NCBI GenBank assembly: GCA_964490245.1
Contig: CAZBAF010000001.1
Location: forward strand, 124,001-188,000
Direction: 5' to 3'
Length of the DNA: 64,000 nt
Source of the DNA: CAZBAF01 sp964490245
GTDB taxonomy: Bacteria; Patescibacteriota; Saccharimonadia; Saccharimonadales; JACDBH01
How positions within the stretch are numbered: the first letter of the stretch is position 1; each line of letters opens with the position of its first letter. The translations under genes and the position numbers were made by a program. Of the stretch, positions 1 to 7,591 are shown one piece after another. Under the pieces are notes generated by a model. The model had not been told where the DNA came from and searched no databases. It was given only the letters and a program-made list of their open reading frames with translations.

Positions 1-1
1 C

Positions 2-244
2 AGGTTTCCTTACAGCGTCGCATTCAAAACACATCACATGTTGGTGCCCTATCGTGCGAATGTATCGGAGCGTTGGGATCTGAACGACGAAGAGAAGCGC
101 GAGTTCGAGCGAATCTTGAGGGAATTCGTATACCCGACGTACGATTTGTGGTTTGAAAACTGTCCGAAGAGACGTAGTGTAGCAAGGTTTTATCACGTGC
201 ATCTTGCGAGCTATGTCGATTCACGCGAACAAATGAGTTTATAG
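2..244 (+). CDS. Hypothetical phage protein, 5' end outside window
   Basis: The frame is open from the window edge to the stop at 242-244. An ATG at 38 would give 68 residues but has no ribosome-binding site in front of it, while the upstream codons stay open and give a plausible protein sequence, so I treat the gene as partial. It is charged (EEKREFERILREF near its middle) with tryptophan and tyrosine, without a domain I recognise. It is the first visible member of the rightward early/middle gene run. Confidence 0.5.
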   Translation, partial: RFPYSVAFKTHHMLVPYRANVSERWDLNDEEKREFERILREFVYPTYDLWFENCPKRRSVARFYHVHLASYVDSREQMSL

Positions 245-264
245 GCATAAAGGGGGTAATAAAT

Positions 265-387
265 ATGCAACTCAAAGATCCAAAGCAGAAAGTAATGGAG
301 ATTATGGCGATTATATTTTGGTTAATCATTCTGTGTGTGATTGCTGCTATAGCTTTTAGGTTAATTCGTTTCATTATCGGCTTCTAG
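265..387 (+). CDS. Small single-pass membrane protein (40 aa)
   Basis: ATG at 265 follows a strong purine-rich site (AAAGGGGG) at about 8 bp. The 40-residue product starts with a short charged segment (MQLKDPKQK) and then consists almost entirely of hydrophobic residues (IMAIIFWLIILCVIAAIAF), ending in a short basic/hydrophobic tail. It sits 20 bp after the preceding gene and 28 bp before the next, in the same direction. Function unknown; small phage membrane proteins of this kind can be superinfection or lysis modulators, but nothing here shows that. Confidence 0.55.
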   Translation: MQLKDPKQKVMEIMAIIFWLIILCVIAAIAFRLIRFIIGF

Positions 388-415
388 CAAATGAGGCATG
401 GAGGGTATAAGAGTT

Positions 416-691
416 ATGGTTGCAACGCTAGATGATGAATATGTAGTTTGCGAAGAGACGCTGCTATGTGCATTCCGCTATGCGATTGGTCGCCAGTCGT
501 ATGTTGTAGGTAACGTTATTCGCGATCTATTAGAAAACGCTGAGCTATTAAGTTCAAACACTCGTCAGATGATGATTCAAGAAATCAATCGGCGGTGGAA
601 AATTAACGAGCTTGGCCACGAGCAAGATCGTCGCCAATGGGTAAATCTACTCAAACGATTTGAAGAGGTTGAGGAGAATGCAGTGCTATGA
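416..691 (+). CDS. Hypothetical phage protein
   Basis: I choose ATG 416 (91 residues) because GGAGGG at 400-405 is spaced correctly for it, whereas the ATG at 398 has only a GAGG one base away. The protein is soluble and mixed alpha-helical, with a central segment CAFRYAIGRQSYVV and a C-terminal basic/acidic helix. The stop overlaps the next start (ATGA at 688), indicating translational coupling. I do not recognise a named family; short proteins with an RYALGR-type motif occur in other phages, but I cannot assign a role. Confidence 0.6.
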   Translation: MVATLDDEYVVCEETLLCAFRYAIGRQSYVVGNVIRDLLENAELLSSNTRQMMIQEINRRWKINELGHEQDRRQWVNLLKRFEEVEENAVL

Positions 692-1038
692 CTCAGGCAA
701 CTATCTTTGATCAGGCCGAGCGTAGAAAGCAAGAAGGTATCGAGCTTGTATACAGGCACGCAGACACCGAATGGAAGCGCGCAGCAGCTGAGAGGCTCAG
801 GTTCGTTGCCGAAACGCGTGAATACTTTACATCTGATGATGTGCTGATCTACTTGGAAAAGAAAGGCATAACGACTGGCGACAATCGTGCTATCGCTGCA
901 ATCTTGCAGGCGTTTAATCGTGCCGGACTGATTACAAGCACCGACAAGTTCGTGCGTTGCCGCAGGCCGCAACGACATGGCGCTCCGATTATGGTTTGGC
1001 GCAGCAATATGGTTAAGAAACAAAAGGAGGCTGCGTAA
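688..1038 (+). CDS. Hypothetical phage protein, winged-helix-like
   Basis: The start overlaps the upstream stop (ATGA). The 116-residue protein has a charged N-terminal helix, then a segment (FTSDDVLIYLEKKGI ... AIAAILQAFNRAGLI) that reads like the helices of a winged-helix fold, followed by a basic strand region (FVRCRRPQRHG, VWRS) and a KKQKEAA tail. A DNA-binding role in phage replication or regulation is an inference from this pattern only. The stop overlaps the start of the next gene (TAATG). Confidence 0.6.
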   Translation: MTQATIFDQAERRKQEGIELVYRHADTEWKRAAAERLRFVAETREYFTSDDVLIYLEKKGITTGDNRAIAAILQAFNRAGLITSTDKFVRCRRPQRHGAPIMVWRSNMVKKQKEAA

Positions 1039-1670
1039 TGAGCTTAGCCTACGCAACAAAAGATCAAATGAAGGTATGGAAGTGCACCAGTAAGCCGGGT
1101 AAAGATTATCCTGAGCGTGCTACTGATCGTGTGACACTTCACATACGTGCAGATAAGGAAAACGGCGGCTACATTGCGCAGTTACTTGCTACTGACGGCT
1201 ATCAGGCAGTCGTACGCAATATACAGGCTGAAGCTGGCGCAGAGGAAATAAAGACTTCCATACCGCGTGAAGCTGTCGAGAAAGCAGAAAAGGTCATGAA
1301 GTCGGGCGATCGTGCCTACTTCAGTGAAAACAAAATCACCGTCATAGAAGTCAGTGATGACGACAATACTGGCATCGAAAATTTGCGAACGATTGCACAA
1401 ATTCCCTATGTAGAGCAGATGGACATGTTTATTGATCTGGACACTGCCCTTCAGAAAGCAATCAAGAGCGATATCGACGAAAAGAAAGTAATTGTTGATG
1501 CAGCTGTCCTAAAGAAGGCTGTCGAGCAACTTAAACATGGCGATGAACACGTTTATGTGACGCTATCATTTCGGGGTAATCCGAATGATATGCAGCCACT
1601 GGTAATGACGGCGTTTGAAGCTATGGAGACATATGAAATAACAGCCGCTGTTATGCCAGTTAGGAGTTAG
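1038..1670 (+). CDS. Sliding-clamp-like protein (DnaN-related?)
   Basis: ATG 1038 has a near-perfect site (AAGGAGG) at 1025-1031. The 210-residue protein has paired strand-helix repeats (ITVIEVSDDD; AAVLKKAVEQLKHGD; VYVTLSFRG) and ends in AAVMPVRS, which resembles the conserved C-terminal VMPMRL of DNA polymerase III beta clamps. Bacterial beta is about 370 residues with three domains, so this would be a two-domain, phage-type clamp. The resemblance is by eye and could be coincidental. It is tightly coupled to the upstream winged-helix-like gene, consistent with a replication module. Confidence 0.45.
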   Translation: MSLAYATKDQMKVWKCTSKPGKDYPERATDRVTLHIRADKENGGYIAQLLATDGYQAVVRNIQAEAGAEEIKTSIPREAVEKAEKVMKSGDRAYFSENKITVIEVSDDDNTGIENLRTIAQIPYVEQMDMFIDLDTALQKAIKSDIDEKKVIVDAAVLKKAVEQLKHGDEHVYVTLSFRGNPNDMQPLVMTAFEAMETYEITAAVMPVRS

Positions 1671-1674
1671 GGTT

Positions 1675-1911
1675 ATGCGCAAGTATTTGGTACGAGTTCA
1701 CAGCTGCCGCAAGGATACGAAGGTTGTGATGCAGCTCAATCATGTGGAGGCTAATGCAATCAAGCGGTTGGCTCTTAAGACACAGAGGGCTTCACAGTCT
1801 GAGTGCGAGCCTACGGTATTTATATACCCTCTCACTACAGTGAAGCCTAGCCGACCTGTGGTGGATGTCGTTAAAAGACACCAACAGACTAAGGTGAGGT
1901 CTGTTAGGTAG
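1675..1911 (+). CDS. Hypothetical basic phage protein
   Basis: Starts 4 bp after the clamp-like gene, with GGAG about 10 bp upstream of ATG 1675. The 78-residue product is very basic (many K and R, ending KRHQQTKVRSVR) and would bind nucleic acid or an acidic partner; no domain is recognised. The long reading frame on the opposite strand over this region has no ribosome-binding site and runs against the whole gene array, so I do not call it. Confidence 0.5.
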   Translation: MRKYLVRVHSCRKDTKVVMQLNHVEANAIKRLALKTQRASQSECEPTVFIYPLTTVKPSRPVVDVVKRHQQTKVRSVR

Positions 1912-2090
1912 GTGTTTCGCTGGTGCCCACGGCGTTCGTTGTTGGTGTGAACCCTCAGCTGCGATCTTGCCACGGTAAATTGCGCGGTTAAATGGCAGGA
2001 TGCTTGGCAATACTCCTGCAGCAGCCAGCACTTAACAGGTCGTGCCCTATGCGAGGGGGCGCGACGCAACAATAAGATTGGAGGGAAATC
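1912..2090 (+). other. Intergenic segment without a convincing gene
   Basis: About 180 bp between two co-directional genes. The only forward frame with an ATG (about 1,992) would give 27 residues and has no ribosome-binding site. The segment is rich in short complementary G/C blocks and ends with the strong GGAGGG site of the gene at 2,091. It may hold a structured leader or small RNA, but I cannot fold it here and see no terminator T-tract. Confidence 0.3.
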
Positions 2091-2249
2091 ATGGGAAGAA
2101 TTGTTATCGAGCTGCACGATCAGGAAGCTGACTTGGAGTTTCCTGATACGTACACAACGGCTGTTATAGCCGAGAAGATACGCCTTGCGCTGCAAGCTGT
2201 CGATGTCGACGTAGACGCAGTGGCAAAGGAGTTGGCGGAAAATGAGTAA
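2091..2249 (+). CDS. Small acidic hypothetical protein (52 aa)
   Basis: ATG 2091 is preceded by GGAGGG at 6 bp. The 52-residue product is acidic (ELHDQEADLEF; VDVDVDAVAKELAENE) and probably helical in its second half. Its stop overlaps the next start (ATGAGTAA at 2,242-2,249), so the two are translationally coupled. Function unknown. Confidence 0.55.
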   Translation: MGRIVIELHDQEADLEFPDTYTTAVIAEKIRLALQAVDVDVDAVAKELAENE

Positions 2250-2427
2250 GCGCATTATAGAGTGGATCCTGCGGCGAATATCGGACAACGACCTGAAGCA
2301 AGAATTGCGACGCCGTGGCTACGCCACCGACATATCAATAATATTTGAGTCCGAAGGTAAGCAGCGTGAGCTTGTAGGCGTTGGGAAGCTCGGAGTATTT
2401 GGGGGAAATAATGACACGACGAATTAA
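2242..2427 (+). CDS. Small basic hypothetical protein (61 aa)
   Basis: Starts inside the end of the preceding gene and ends inside the start of the nuclease gene, so three genes are nested end to end. The N-terminal half is a basic amphipathic helix (IIEWILRRISDNDLKQELRRRG); the rest is glycine-rich. No known domain. The overlapping arrangement and ribosome-binding site (AAGGAG, about 10 bp upstream) support real expression. Confidence 0.5.
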   Translation: MSKRIIEWILRRISDNDLKQELRRRGYATDISIIFESEGKQRELVGVGKLGVFGGNNDTTN

Positions 2428-2947
2428 GAAGTTTGATAGCGAAGAGAATCTGCACCAACAGATCGTCGATTACATCAAGCTGCGATACCCGGGCGTTTTG
2501 TTTCGTACTGATTTTGCCGCAGGCATTAAGATGACACAGGGACAAGCTGTCAAGCACAAGAAGCTGCAGGCGTGCCGCGCATGGCCTGATTTGTTTATCG
2601 CTGCGCCCATGTACAAGAATAAGCACGTAGATTTTTACGGTGCGTTCCTAGAAATCAAGAAGGAAGGCACTAAGCTCAAGCGTGACAAAGACTGTAAGAA
2701 GCCGTTAAAGGGTGAAAACTTTATTCGCAAGAAGGGCGATTGGTGGGATCAGCACATTGAAGAGCAAGCGAATGTACTGCAAATGCTTGGCATGAATGGC
2801 TACTGCGTATCGTTTGTTGTTGGCTTCGAGGATGCCAAGAATTTCGTCGATCGTTATCTGAAAGACTATAAGCTTAGCGCGGAATACGAAATCGACGAAA
2901 ATGAAGCAGAAAATGTCGACAAAGTCTTGAACAACAGTGGTGAGTAA
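2411..2947 (+). CDS. VRR-NUC family nuclease
   Basis: I use ATG 2411 (GGGGG 6 bp upstream), not the TTG at 2,381. The 178-residue protein shows the PD-(D/E)XK nuclease core of the VRR-NUC family: an N-terminal helix (LHQQIVDYIKLRYPG), then PDLFIAAP and, after a strand, FLEIKKEG, giving the D...ExK metal-binding triad, followed by a helix rich in glutamine (EEQANVLQMLGMNGY) and a C-terminal strand (VSFVVGF). VRR-NUC enzymes in phages resolve branched DNA during replication or packaging. It lies with the clamp-like gene in the probable replication module. Confidence 0.8.
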   Translation: MTRRIKKFDSEENLHQQIVDYIKLRYPGVLFRTDFAAGIKMTQGQAVKHKKLQACRAWPDLFIAAPMYKNKHVDFYGAFLEIKKEGTKLKRDKDCKKPLKGENFIRKKGDWWDQHIEEQANVLQMLGMNGYCVSFVVGFEDAKNFVDRYLKDYKLSAEYEIDENEAENVDKVLNNSGE

Positions 2948-2979
2948 GCTTAAATCAACAACAATTTAAGGAGTGAACT

Positions 2980-3189
2980 ATGGCAAAGACGTCAATCATC
3001 TACGCAAACCAACAAGAAAAAGCCCTGCTAGAGGTGACGGATAAGCTATATGCACTCTGCGATACGTACGGCATGGATGAGGAGAATGTGCGCGAGATTC
3101 GCGGCCACATCGATGACGTGATACGTGAGCAGACCGGCATGTGTCCGGACTGCCACTATCACGTTACTCGCTGTAAATGTCAGGAGTAA
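2980..3189 (+). CDS. Small protein with C-terminal zinc-binding cysteines
   Basis: AAGGAG lies 8 bp before ATG 2980. The 69-residue product has a helical N-terminus and ends CPDCHYHVTRCKCQE, with CxxC and CxC pairs plus histidines suited to bind one zinc ion. The role is unknown; small zinc-ribbon proteins of this kind are common in phage replication regions. The next gene begins 2 bp after its stop. Confidence 0.55.
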   Translation: MAKTSIIYANQQEKALLEVTDKLYALCDTYGMDEENVREIRGHIDDVIREQTGMCPDCHYHVTRCKCQE

Positions 3190-3191
3190 TT

Positions 3192-3533
3192 ATGTTTGAT
3201 AATCGTAGGCCGATGGATCCACGCTACCTGATGGCACCACCACCGCGGACCGCGTACAATCCGAACGGCAGGAACTGCATCGCCCAGGTTGGTGACTATA
3301 TTGTGAACCGCGATGGGGAGATCATGATTGCCACGACATCGAATGCCGGATGCGCAACTGAGTTCGATAAGATGGTAAACGAGCCCTGCATCAGGGCGAA
3401 GTATATCGGCAACACCGATGACTGTATGGAGTGCGCCAACCAGATGCGGCTGGCTACTCCTGCAGAAATTAAACGAGCCCGGGCGTATGTACAGCAGGCT
3501 ACGCTGGCTCTTGATATAATGGAGGTATTATGA
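3192..3533 (+). CDS. Hypothetical phage protein
   Basis: The ATG at 3,192 has AGGAG at 5 bp spacing; the in-frame ATG at 3,177 lies upstream of that site and is inside the previous gene. The 113-residue protein has a proline/arginine-rich N-terminus (RRPMDPRYLMAPPPR), a central region with four cysteines and a C-terminal helix (AEIKRARAYVQQATLALDIM). No family recognised. Its stop overlaps the next start (ATTATGA). Confidence 0.5.
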   Translation: MFDNRRPMDPRYLMAPPPRTAYNPNGRNCIAQVGDYIVNRDGEIMIATTSNAGCATEFDKMVNEPCIRAKYIGNTDDCMECANQMRLATPAEIKRARAYVQQATLALDIMEVL

Positions 3534-3838
3534 AGGACCTACTAACGATCAGCCAAGCCGAGCTTGAAGAAATGCCCCGCTTTGGCTTTGAAAACCTAGC
3601 GCGGTACAGAGCGAAGCAAATCGACGACATTGTCATGCCGCTACTGAAGCCATGGCAGCGCAAACTTGTGCTTAGTGGCAAGGCTGGTAAGTGGTATATG
3701 CGACCATTGGTGCGCTTGGCAAAACGAACAGCCGGAATTACTATCGAGCATCACAACAGCAGCTTCAGTGTCATAGACAATTCTGTCAGGATGGAAAGCA
3801 AGATTGTAGTCAAGCAGCACGGAAAGGTCGTGTCATGA
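3530..3838 (+). CDS. Hypothetical phage protein
   Basis: Overlaps both neighbours by 4 bp (ATGA), and GGAGG lies about 6 bp before ATG 3530. The 102-residue protein is basic in the middle (ARYRAKQIDD, KPWQRKLVLSGKAGKWYMR, RLAKRTAG) and ends in a strand-rich segment. No domain recognised; tight coupling places it in the same operon as the neighbouring small genes. Confidence 0.5.
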   Translation: MKDLLTISQAELEEMPRFGFENLARYRAKQIDDIVMPLLKPWQRKLVLSGKAGKWYMRPLVRLAKRTAGITIEHHNSSFSVIDNSVRMESKIVVKQHGKVVS

Positions 3839-3894
3839 AACCACTCTGCAAAATCTGCATGAAGCGCCACGCGAAAAGCGAGGGTTGTCAATGA
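3835..3894 (+). CDS. Candidate micro-ORF with cysteine motif (19 aa)
   Basis: A 20-codon frame overlaps the preceding stop and the following start by 4 bp each (ATGA and ATGA). The product, MKPLCKICMKRHAKSEGCQ, has a CxxC and another cysteine with histidine, as in a minimal zinc knuckle. The chain of overlaps argues for translation, but so short a peptide could be only a coupling relay for the next membrane protein. Confidence 0.35.
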   Translation: MKPLCKICMKRHAKSEGCQ

Positions 3895-4031
3895 AAGACT
3901 GGCGGCTGTTCCGGGTGATTGTGGTCGCGCTCCTGCTGGCGATCATTGCTCTGCTATACATGATCTATCAGAAGGACTTCGTACAAATAAAAGATAGCAA
4001 TGCCACAGAGGTGCAGCTACAGCAAATATAA
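3891..4031 (+). CDS. Small single-pass membrane protein (46 aa)
   Basis: Begins with ATGA overlap to the micro-ORF. Residues 3-27 are basic then hydrophobic (RLFRVIVVALLLAIIALLYMIY), a clear transmembrane helix, followed by a short polar tail. It is the last gene of the left-hand transcription unit: the next element is the first promoter-hairpin module, 7 bp after its stop. Function unknown. Confidence 0.5.
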   Translation: MKDWRLFRVIVVALLLAIIALLYMIYQKDFVQIKDSNATEVQLQQI

Positions 4032-4037
4032 ATAAGG

Positions 4038-4084
4038 TATAATAAGGACAACAAACGCGGTTAGTATTCCTAGCCGCGTTTTTT
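4038..4084 (+). promoter_or_regulatory. Promoter-hairpin module 1
   Basis: TATAAT at 4038-4043 is followed, from 4054, by a 10-bp stem (AACGCGGTTA / TAGCCGCGTT, one G-U pair) with a 7-nt loop and a T-tract (4079-4084). The expected start site (about 4050) puts the hairpin at the extreme 5' end of the RNA. No good -35 box is visible. It precedes the methyltransferase-terminase unit by 30 bp. It is one of seven sequence-related copies. Confidence 0.75.
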
Positions 4085-4113
4085 ATTGCCACAAGAAAGG
4101 AGCAAAGCACCAC

Positions 4114-5439
4114 ATGAAGTTAAAAGATATTCAGCGAGTCAGGGTGGACAGCTTGCGCGAATGGGATCGTAACCCGCGCAAGATAGATCCGCGAAAATTC
4201 GAGGATCTGAAGCAGCGCATTTTGGAGCGTGGGTTTAATGACGTGCTTAAAGTTGCCGCAGACGGCGTGACAGTCATCGGCGGCAATCACCGATTGCGAG
4301 CATTGCGAGAGCTCGGAATTGAAGAAGTCGACATTTTACTTACTGGCGATGCAACTCACGAGGATATGTTCAAGACCGCATTGAGCGACAACCAAGAGTT
4401 TGCAGAATATGATGTTTCCGCACTTAGGTTGCAGTTAGAGGAGCTTGGTGATCTAGACCTTACTACATACGAAATCAATCTTGGTGGGGGTCGTCCCCTT
4501 TTGGATGTTATCGGTGTCACTGAAGAAGATGATGTCGAGGATGATTTCGATCTTGAGGAAGCGCTGGCGGAAGAAGAGGCGCCAGTCAGCAAGCGTGGCG
4601 AAGTCTATCAGCTTGGCAACCATCGCGTGATGTGTGGCGATAGCACGAGCGATGATGACCTGACTACCCTACTGGATGGCGAGCTGGCAAATCTTGTTTT
4701 TACGGATCCGCCATATATGGTTGATTACCACAGCGCCAGCGGTCGTACATATAGCAGTAAGGACTTTGGCGGTGATGGCAGCAATATCTTTAACGATAAT
4801 CTGAGCGACGAGGATGCGCTCAAGTTCTATTGCGATGTACTGACCAATATCTACAACCACACCCACGATAATACCCCTATTTATTGGTGGTTCGCCGCAA
4901 TTAAGCAGACGTTAAACTCTGAAGCGTTCAGATTAACTGGTTGGTATCACTCACAGAACATCATCTGGGTGAAAGATCATTTCGTATTCAGTACTGGTCA
5001 GGATTTCCACCGTATGCATGAGCCTTGTATGTTTGGCTGGAAGAAGGGCAAGAAGCACTTCAAAGCACGCAAACTTAATAATATTACTGATACGTTTGTA
5101 CTTGGTCGTCATGAATTTCAGGACTTACCGGATGTATGGCTGGAGAGCCGCGACAAGCAAAAGGATTACGTGCACCCAACGCAGAAGCCTGTAGGGCTAG
5201 GCGTGAGGGCGATGCGTTGCAGTAGTTTGCCGGGCGATATTGTGCTTGACATGTTTGGAGGCTCAGGGTCGACTCTCATGGCAGCAGAGCGCATGGGTCG
5301 AAAGGCGCGTCTCATGGAGCTTGACCCTAAGTTTGTTGATGCGATAAGGAAGCGGTGGGCAAGGTTTATGTATGGAGCAGACTGTAATTGGGAAGCCTAT
5401 ACGCCTGTCGTGGTGGGAGACGGAGCAGATGGCAGCTAG
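4114..5439 (+). CDS. ParB-domain DNA methyltransferase
   Basis: The 441-residue protein fuses an N-terminal ParB/Srx-like nuclease-type domain (residues 1-110, with GGNHRLRALRELG at 56-68) to a DNA amino-methyltransferase. Motif IV is DPPY at 198-201, HPTQKP lies at 354-359 and the SAM-binding motif I DMFGGSGST at 379-387. Motif IV preceding motif I is the beta-class order, typical of N6-adenine or N4-cytosine enzymes. A linker at 137-158 is strongly acidic. Such fusions are common in phages beside terminase and probably protect phage DNA from host restriction. The ATG follows GAAAGGAG by about 11 bp; the gene overlaps the small terminase by 11 bp. Confidence 0.9.
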   Translation: MKLKDIQRVRVDSLREWDRNPRKIDPRKFEDLKQRILERGFNDVLKVAADGVTVIGGNHRLRALRELGIEEVDILLTGDATHEDMFKTALSDNQEFAEYDVSALRLQLEELGDLDLTTYEINLGGGRPLLDVIGVTEEDDVEDDFDLEEALAEEEAPVSKRGEVYQLGNHRVMCGDSTSDDDLTTLLDGELANLVFTDPPYMVDYHSASGRTYSSKDFGGDGSNIFNDNLSDEDALKFYCDVLTNIYNHTHDNTPIYWWFAAIKQTLNSEAFRLTGWYHSQNIIWVKDHFVFSTGQDFHRMHEPCMFGWKKGKKHFKARKLNNITDTFVLGRHEFQDLPDVWLESRDKQKDYVHPTQKPVGLGVRAMRCSSLPGDIVLDMFGGSGSTLMAAERMGRKARLMELDPKFVDAIRKRWARFMYGADCNWEAYTPVVVGDGADGS

Positions 5440-6001
5440 AACGAAGAAATCACCAGCAAACACGACACCTGATCCGAAGAAATTCAGGTGTGAAGAAGAT
5501 GGCTGTGACTATGTTGGTGGCTCTAAATCCGTTGTTACTCGGCATTGGAACAAGGTGCATCGTAAGCCGCATGCACAGAAACGTGGAACCAGAAAGCGGA
5601 ATCAAGATCAAGGTAGACCGTCTATTTTGACGCCCAAAGTGGTCGCCGATCTGGTTGCTGCTTTTCAGAATGGTCTCACAAAGAAGCAAGCCTTTCGTTA
5701 CGCTGGTATCTCCAAGGATGTGTATTACGACGCGATCAAACGTGACGAAGAGTTTGCCGACAAAATGAGAGCTGCGCAGGAGCACCTGAACTTTAAGTCG
5801 CGTGAGGTTATTGCCAAGGCGATCGAGAATGGTAGCGATTTGAACGCGCGTTGGTGGCTGGAGCGCAAGAACAAAGACGAATTCAGTCCACGGCGTGAAG
5901 TGACTGGCAACAAGGGCGGCCCAGTCAAAACAGTTTCAACAACTTTGACGATTGAGGTAAGTGATGCAGAACTTGAAGAAGCGATCTTTGGCGGACGTTA
6001 G
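5429..6001 (+). CDS. Terminase small subunit with C2H2-type zinc finger
   Basis: ATG 5429 is preferred to the ATG at 5,372, which lies deep in the methyltransferase gene. The 190-residue protein begins with a basic linker and a classical zinc-finger spacing, C-x4-C-x12-H-x4-H (FRCEEDGCDYVG ... TRHWNKVH), then a basic stretch (KRGTRKRNQDQGR) and a helix-turn-helix (LTKKQAFRYAGISKDVYYDAI) that resembles small-terminase DNA-binding domains. Small terminases recognise the packaging start site and present DNA to the large subunit. The next gene, overlapping by 38 bp, is the large subunit. The zinc finger is an unusual addition. Confidence 0.8.
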   Translation: MAARTKKSPANTTPDPKKFRCEEDGCDYVGGSKSVVTRHWNKVHRKPHAQKRGTRKRNQDQGRPSILTPKVVADLVAAFQNGLTKKQAFRYAGISKDVYYDAIKRDEEFADKMRAAQEHLNFKSREVIAKAIENGSDLNARWWLERKNKDEFSPRREVTGNKGGPVKTVSTTLTIEVSDAELEEAIFGGR

Positions 6002-7508
6002 CCGACAGGACATTCTGGATCTGTGCGAGCGCTACAAGGATAATAAGCCGCGCTTGAGGCAGCTACTAGTTGCATTGTTTGCCAAGCGCGAGAATATTCA
6101 CCTGTTCGGCTGGTTCGTAAACCAAGCTTATGTGCGGCTCGAAACGCCTAATTTTCACAAAGAAATCTATAGTCTTGTTTCTGACAAATCTATACCGTAC
6201 ATTGGCATTGGCGCGCCACGTGGTCACGCTAAATCTACGACTGTAGACTTCACTTATCCGCTATGGAGTGCCTGCTACCGACAGCATCACTTTGCGATCA
6301 TTATCTCTGATACCTACACGCAGTCTGTCGAGTTCGTCAACGCACTGAAAGACCAGTTTGAGAATAACCTGCTGGTTAAGTGGCTCTATGGCGATCTTAT
6401 GAGCGATACGTGGCGTGATGGTGAGTTCGTGCTTTCGACAGGCATCAAGTTTCTGGCTATGGGCGCAGGCATGAAGATTCGTGGTTTGCGCTTCCGAGAG
6501 TACCGCCCCGATCTATTGATAGTTGACGATTTGGAAAACGACGAACAGGTCAACAGTGCTGAGCAGCGCAAGAAGCTTAAGAACTGGTTCATTAAGGCTG
6601 CGTTGCCTGCACTCAGCAAGGACGGTCGCTGTATTGTAATCGGTACTATTCTGCACCACGACAGCTTGCTTTCGAACATCCTCAACCGCAAGGAAATGTT
6701 TGCATCGTGGACGACACGGCTCTACACAGCGATGTGGACAGATGAGAATGGGCGCGAGCATGCTTTGTGGCCGGAGCATATGGATTTGGATTACTTAACT
6801 GCTATTCGCGACGATCCAAAGCATCCGAAGTACATCGGCTCTATTGCTTTTGCGCAGGAATACCAGCAAAAACCTTTCGACGAAGAAGATGCAATCATAC
6901 AGCCTAGCTGGATTCAATGGGCGGATAAGGCACCGGATGAGCTGCACACCGTTGCCTCTGTACTTGCGATAGACCCTGCTGCAAGCGAGAAGCAAACGGC
7001 CGACCCTACCGCTAAGCTTGTTGTTAAGCTCGGACTTGATGGCAACGTGTATGTGTGCGCTATAAGCAACAAGAAACAATCACCAACCAAGAGCGCCAAG
7101 GAAACACACGATATGTACACAGTTTTCGAGCCAAATGCCGTTGCGATTGAGGAAGGTATCTTGAATCTGGTGTTCAAGGATCTGTTGGCTGGCCTGCCTG
7201 TTATCGGCGTGAAACCTGATAAAGACAAGGTACGACGCTTACTGGCTGTTGCACGCTTTTTTGAGGCTGGTCGCGTTTATATCGTTAAGGGCATCAAGAA
7301 TGCGCAAGCCCTGTATGATCAGCTGATCGAGTTCCCGAGCGGTAGCCACGACGATATGGTTGATGCGCTTGTGTATGCAATTCGCTTGCTACTAGTCGAT
7401 GGTATGGTCAGCGACGATGACATTGAGGTCGCTGGCAACTACCCTACTGGTGACGATGACGACGGTGAGGATGATGACGATGATGATGAATCTGATAACA
7501 ACTGGTAG
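5964..7508 (+). CDS. Terminase large subunit
   Basis: ATG 5964 has GAGG at 6 bp. The 514-residue motor protein has a Walker A-type loop GAPRGHAKST (residues 84-93), Walker B with the catalytic acid LLIVDDLE (184-191) and an RNase H-like nuclease domain beginning around AIDPAAS (335-341) with a second acidic site in SHDDMVDAL (about 470). This is the ATP-driven packaging motor plus headful nuclease. The C-terminus is an unusual acidic tract (over 20 D/E within the last 40 residues). It lies directly after the small subunit, as usual. Confidence 0.93.
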   Translation: MQNLKKRSLADVSRQDILDLCERYKDNKPRLRQLLVALFAKRENIHLFGWFVNQAYVRLETPNFHKEIYSLVSDKSIPYIGIGAPRGHAKSTTVDFTYPLWSACYRQHHFAIIISDTYTQSVEFVNALKDQFENNLLVKWLYGDLMSDTWRDGEFVLSTGIKFLAMGAGMKIRGLRFREYRPDLLIVDDLENDEQVNSAEQRKKLKNWFIKAALPALSKDGRCIVIGTILHHDSLLSNILNRKEMFASWTTRLYTAMWTDENGREHALWPEHMDLDYLTAIRDDPKHPKYIGSIAFAQEYQQKPFDEEDAIIQPSWIQWADKAPDELHTVASVLAIDPAASEKQTADPTAKLVVKLGLDGNVYVCAISNKKQSPTKSAKETHDMYTVFEPNAVAIEEGILNLVFKDLLAGLPVIGVKPDKDKVRRLLAVARFFEAGRVYIVKGIKNAQALYDQLIEFPSGSHDDMVDALVYAIRLLLVDGMVSDDDIEVAGNYPTGDDDDGEDDDDDDESDNNW

Positions 7509-7529
7509 CCAAAAAGTCAATACTTGCGT

Positions 7530-7575
7530 TATAATATAAGCATTAACGCGGTTACGTCACACGTAGCCGCTTTTT
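7530..7575 (+). promoter_or_regulatory. Promoter-hairpin module 2
   Basis: TATAAT at 7530-7535, then a stem GCGGTTACGT / ACGTAGCCGC (7548-7557 and 7561-7570, one G-U) with a 3-nt loop and TTTTT. It starts 21 bp after the terminase stop and ends 16 bp before the portal start. The portal gene itself has no good Shine-Dalgarno sequence in the intervening 16 bp. Confidence 0.75.
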
Positions 7576-7591
7576 AATTGGATATCCACGC

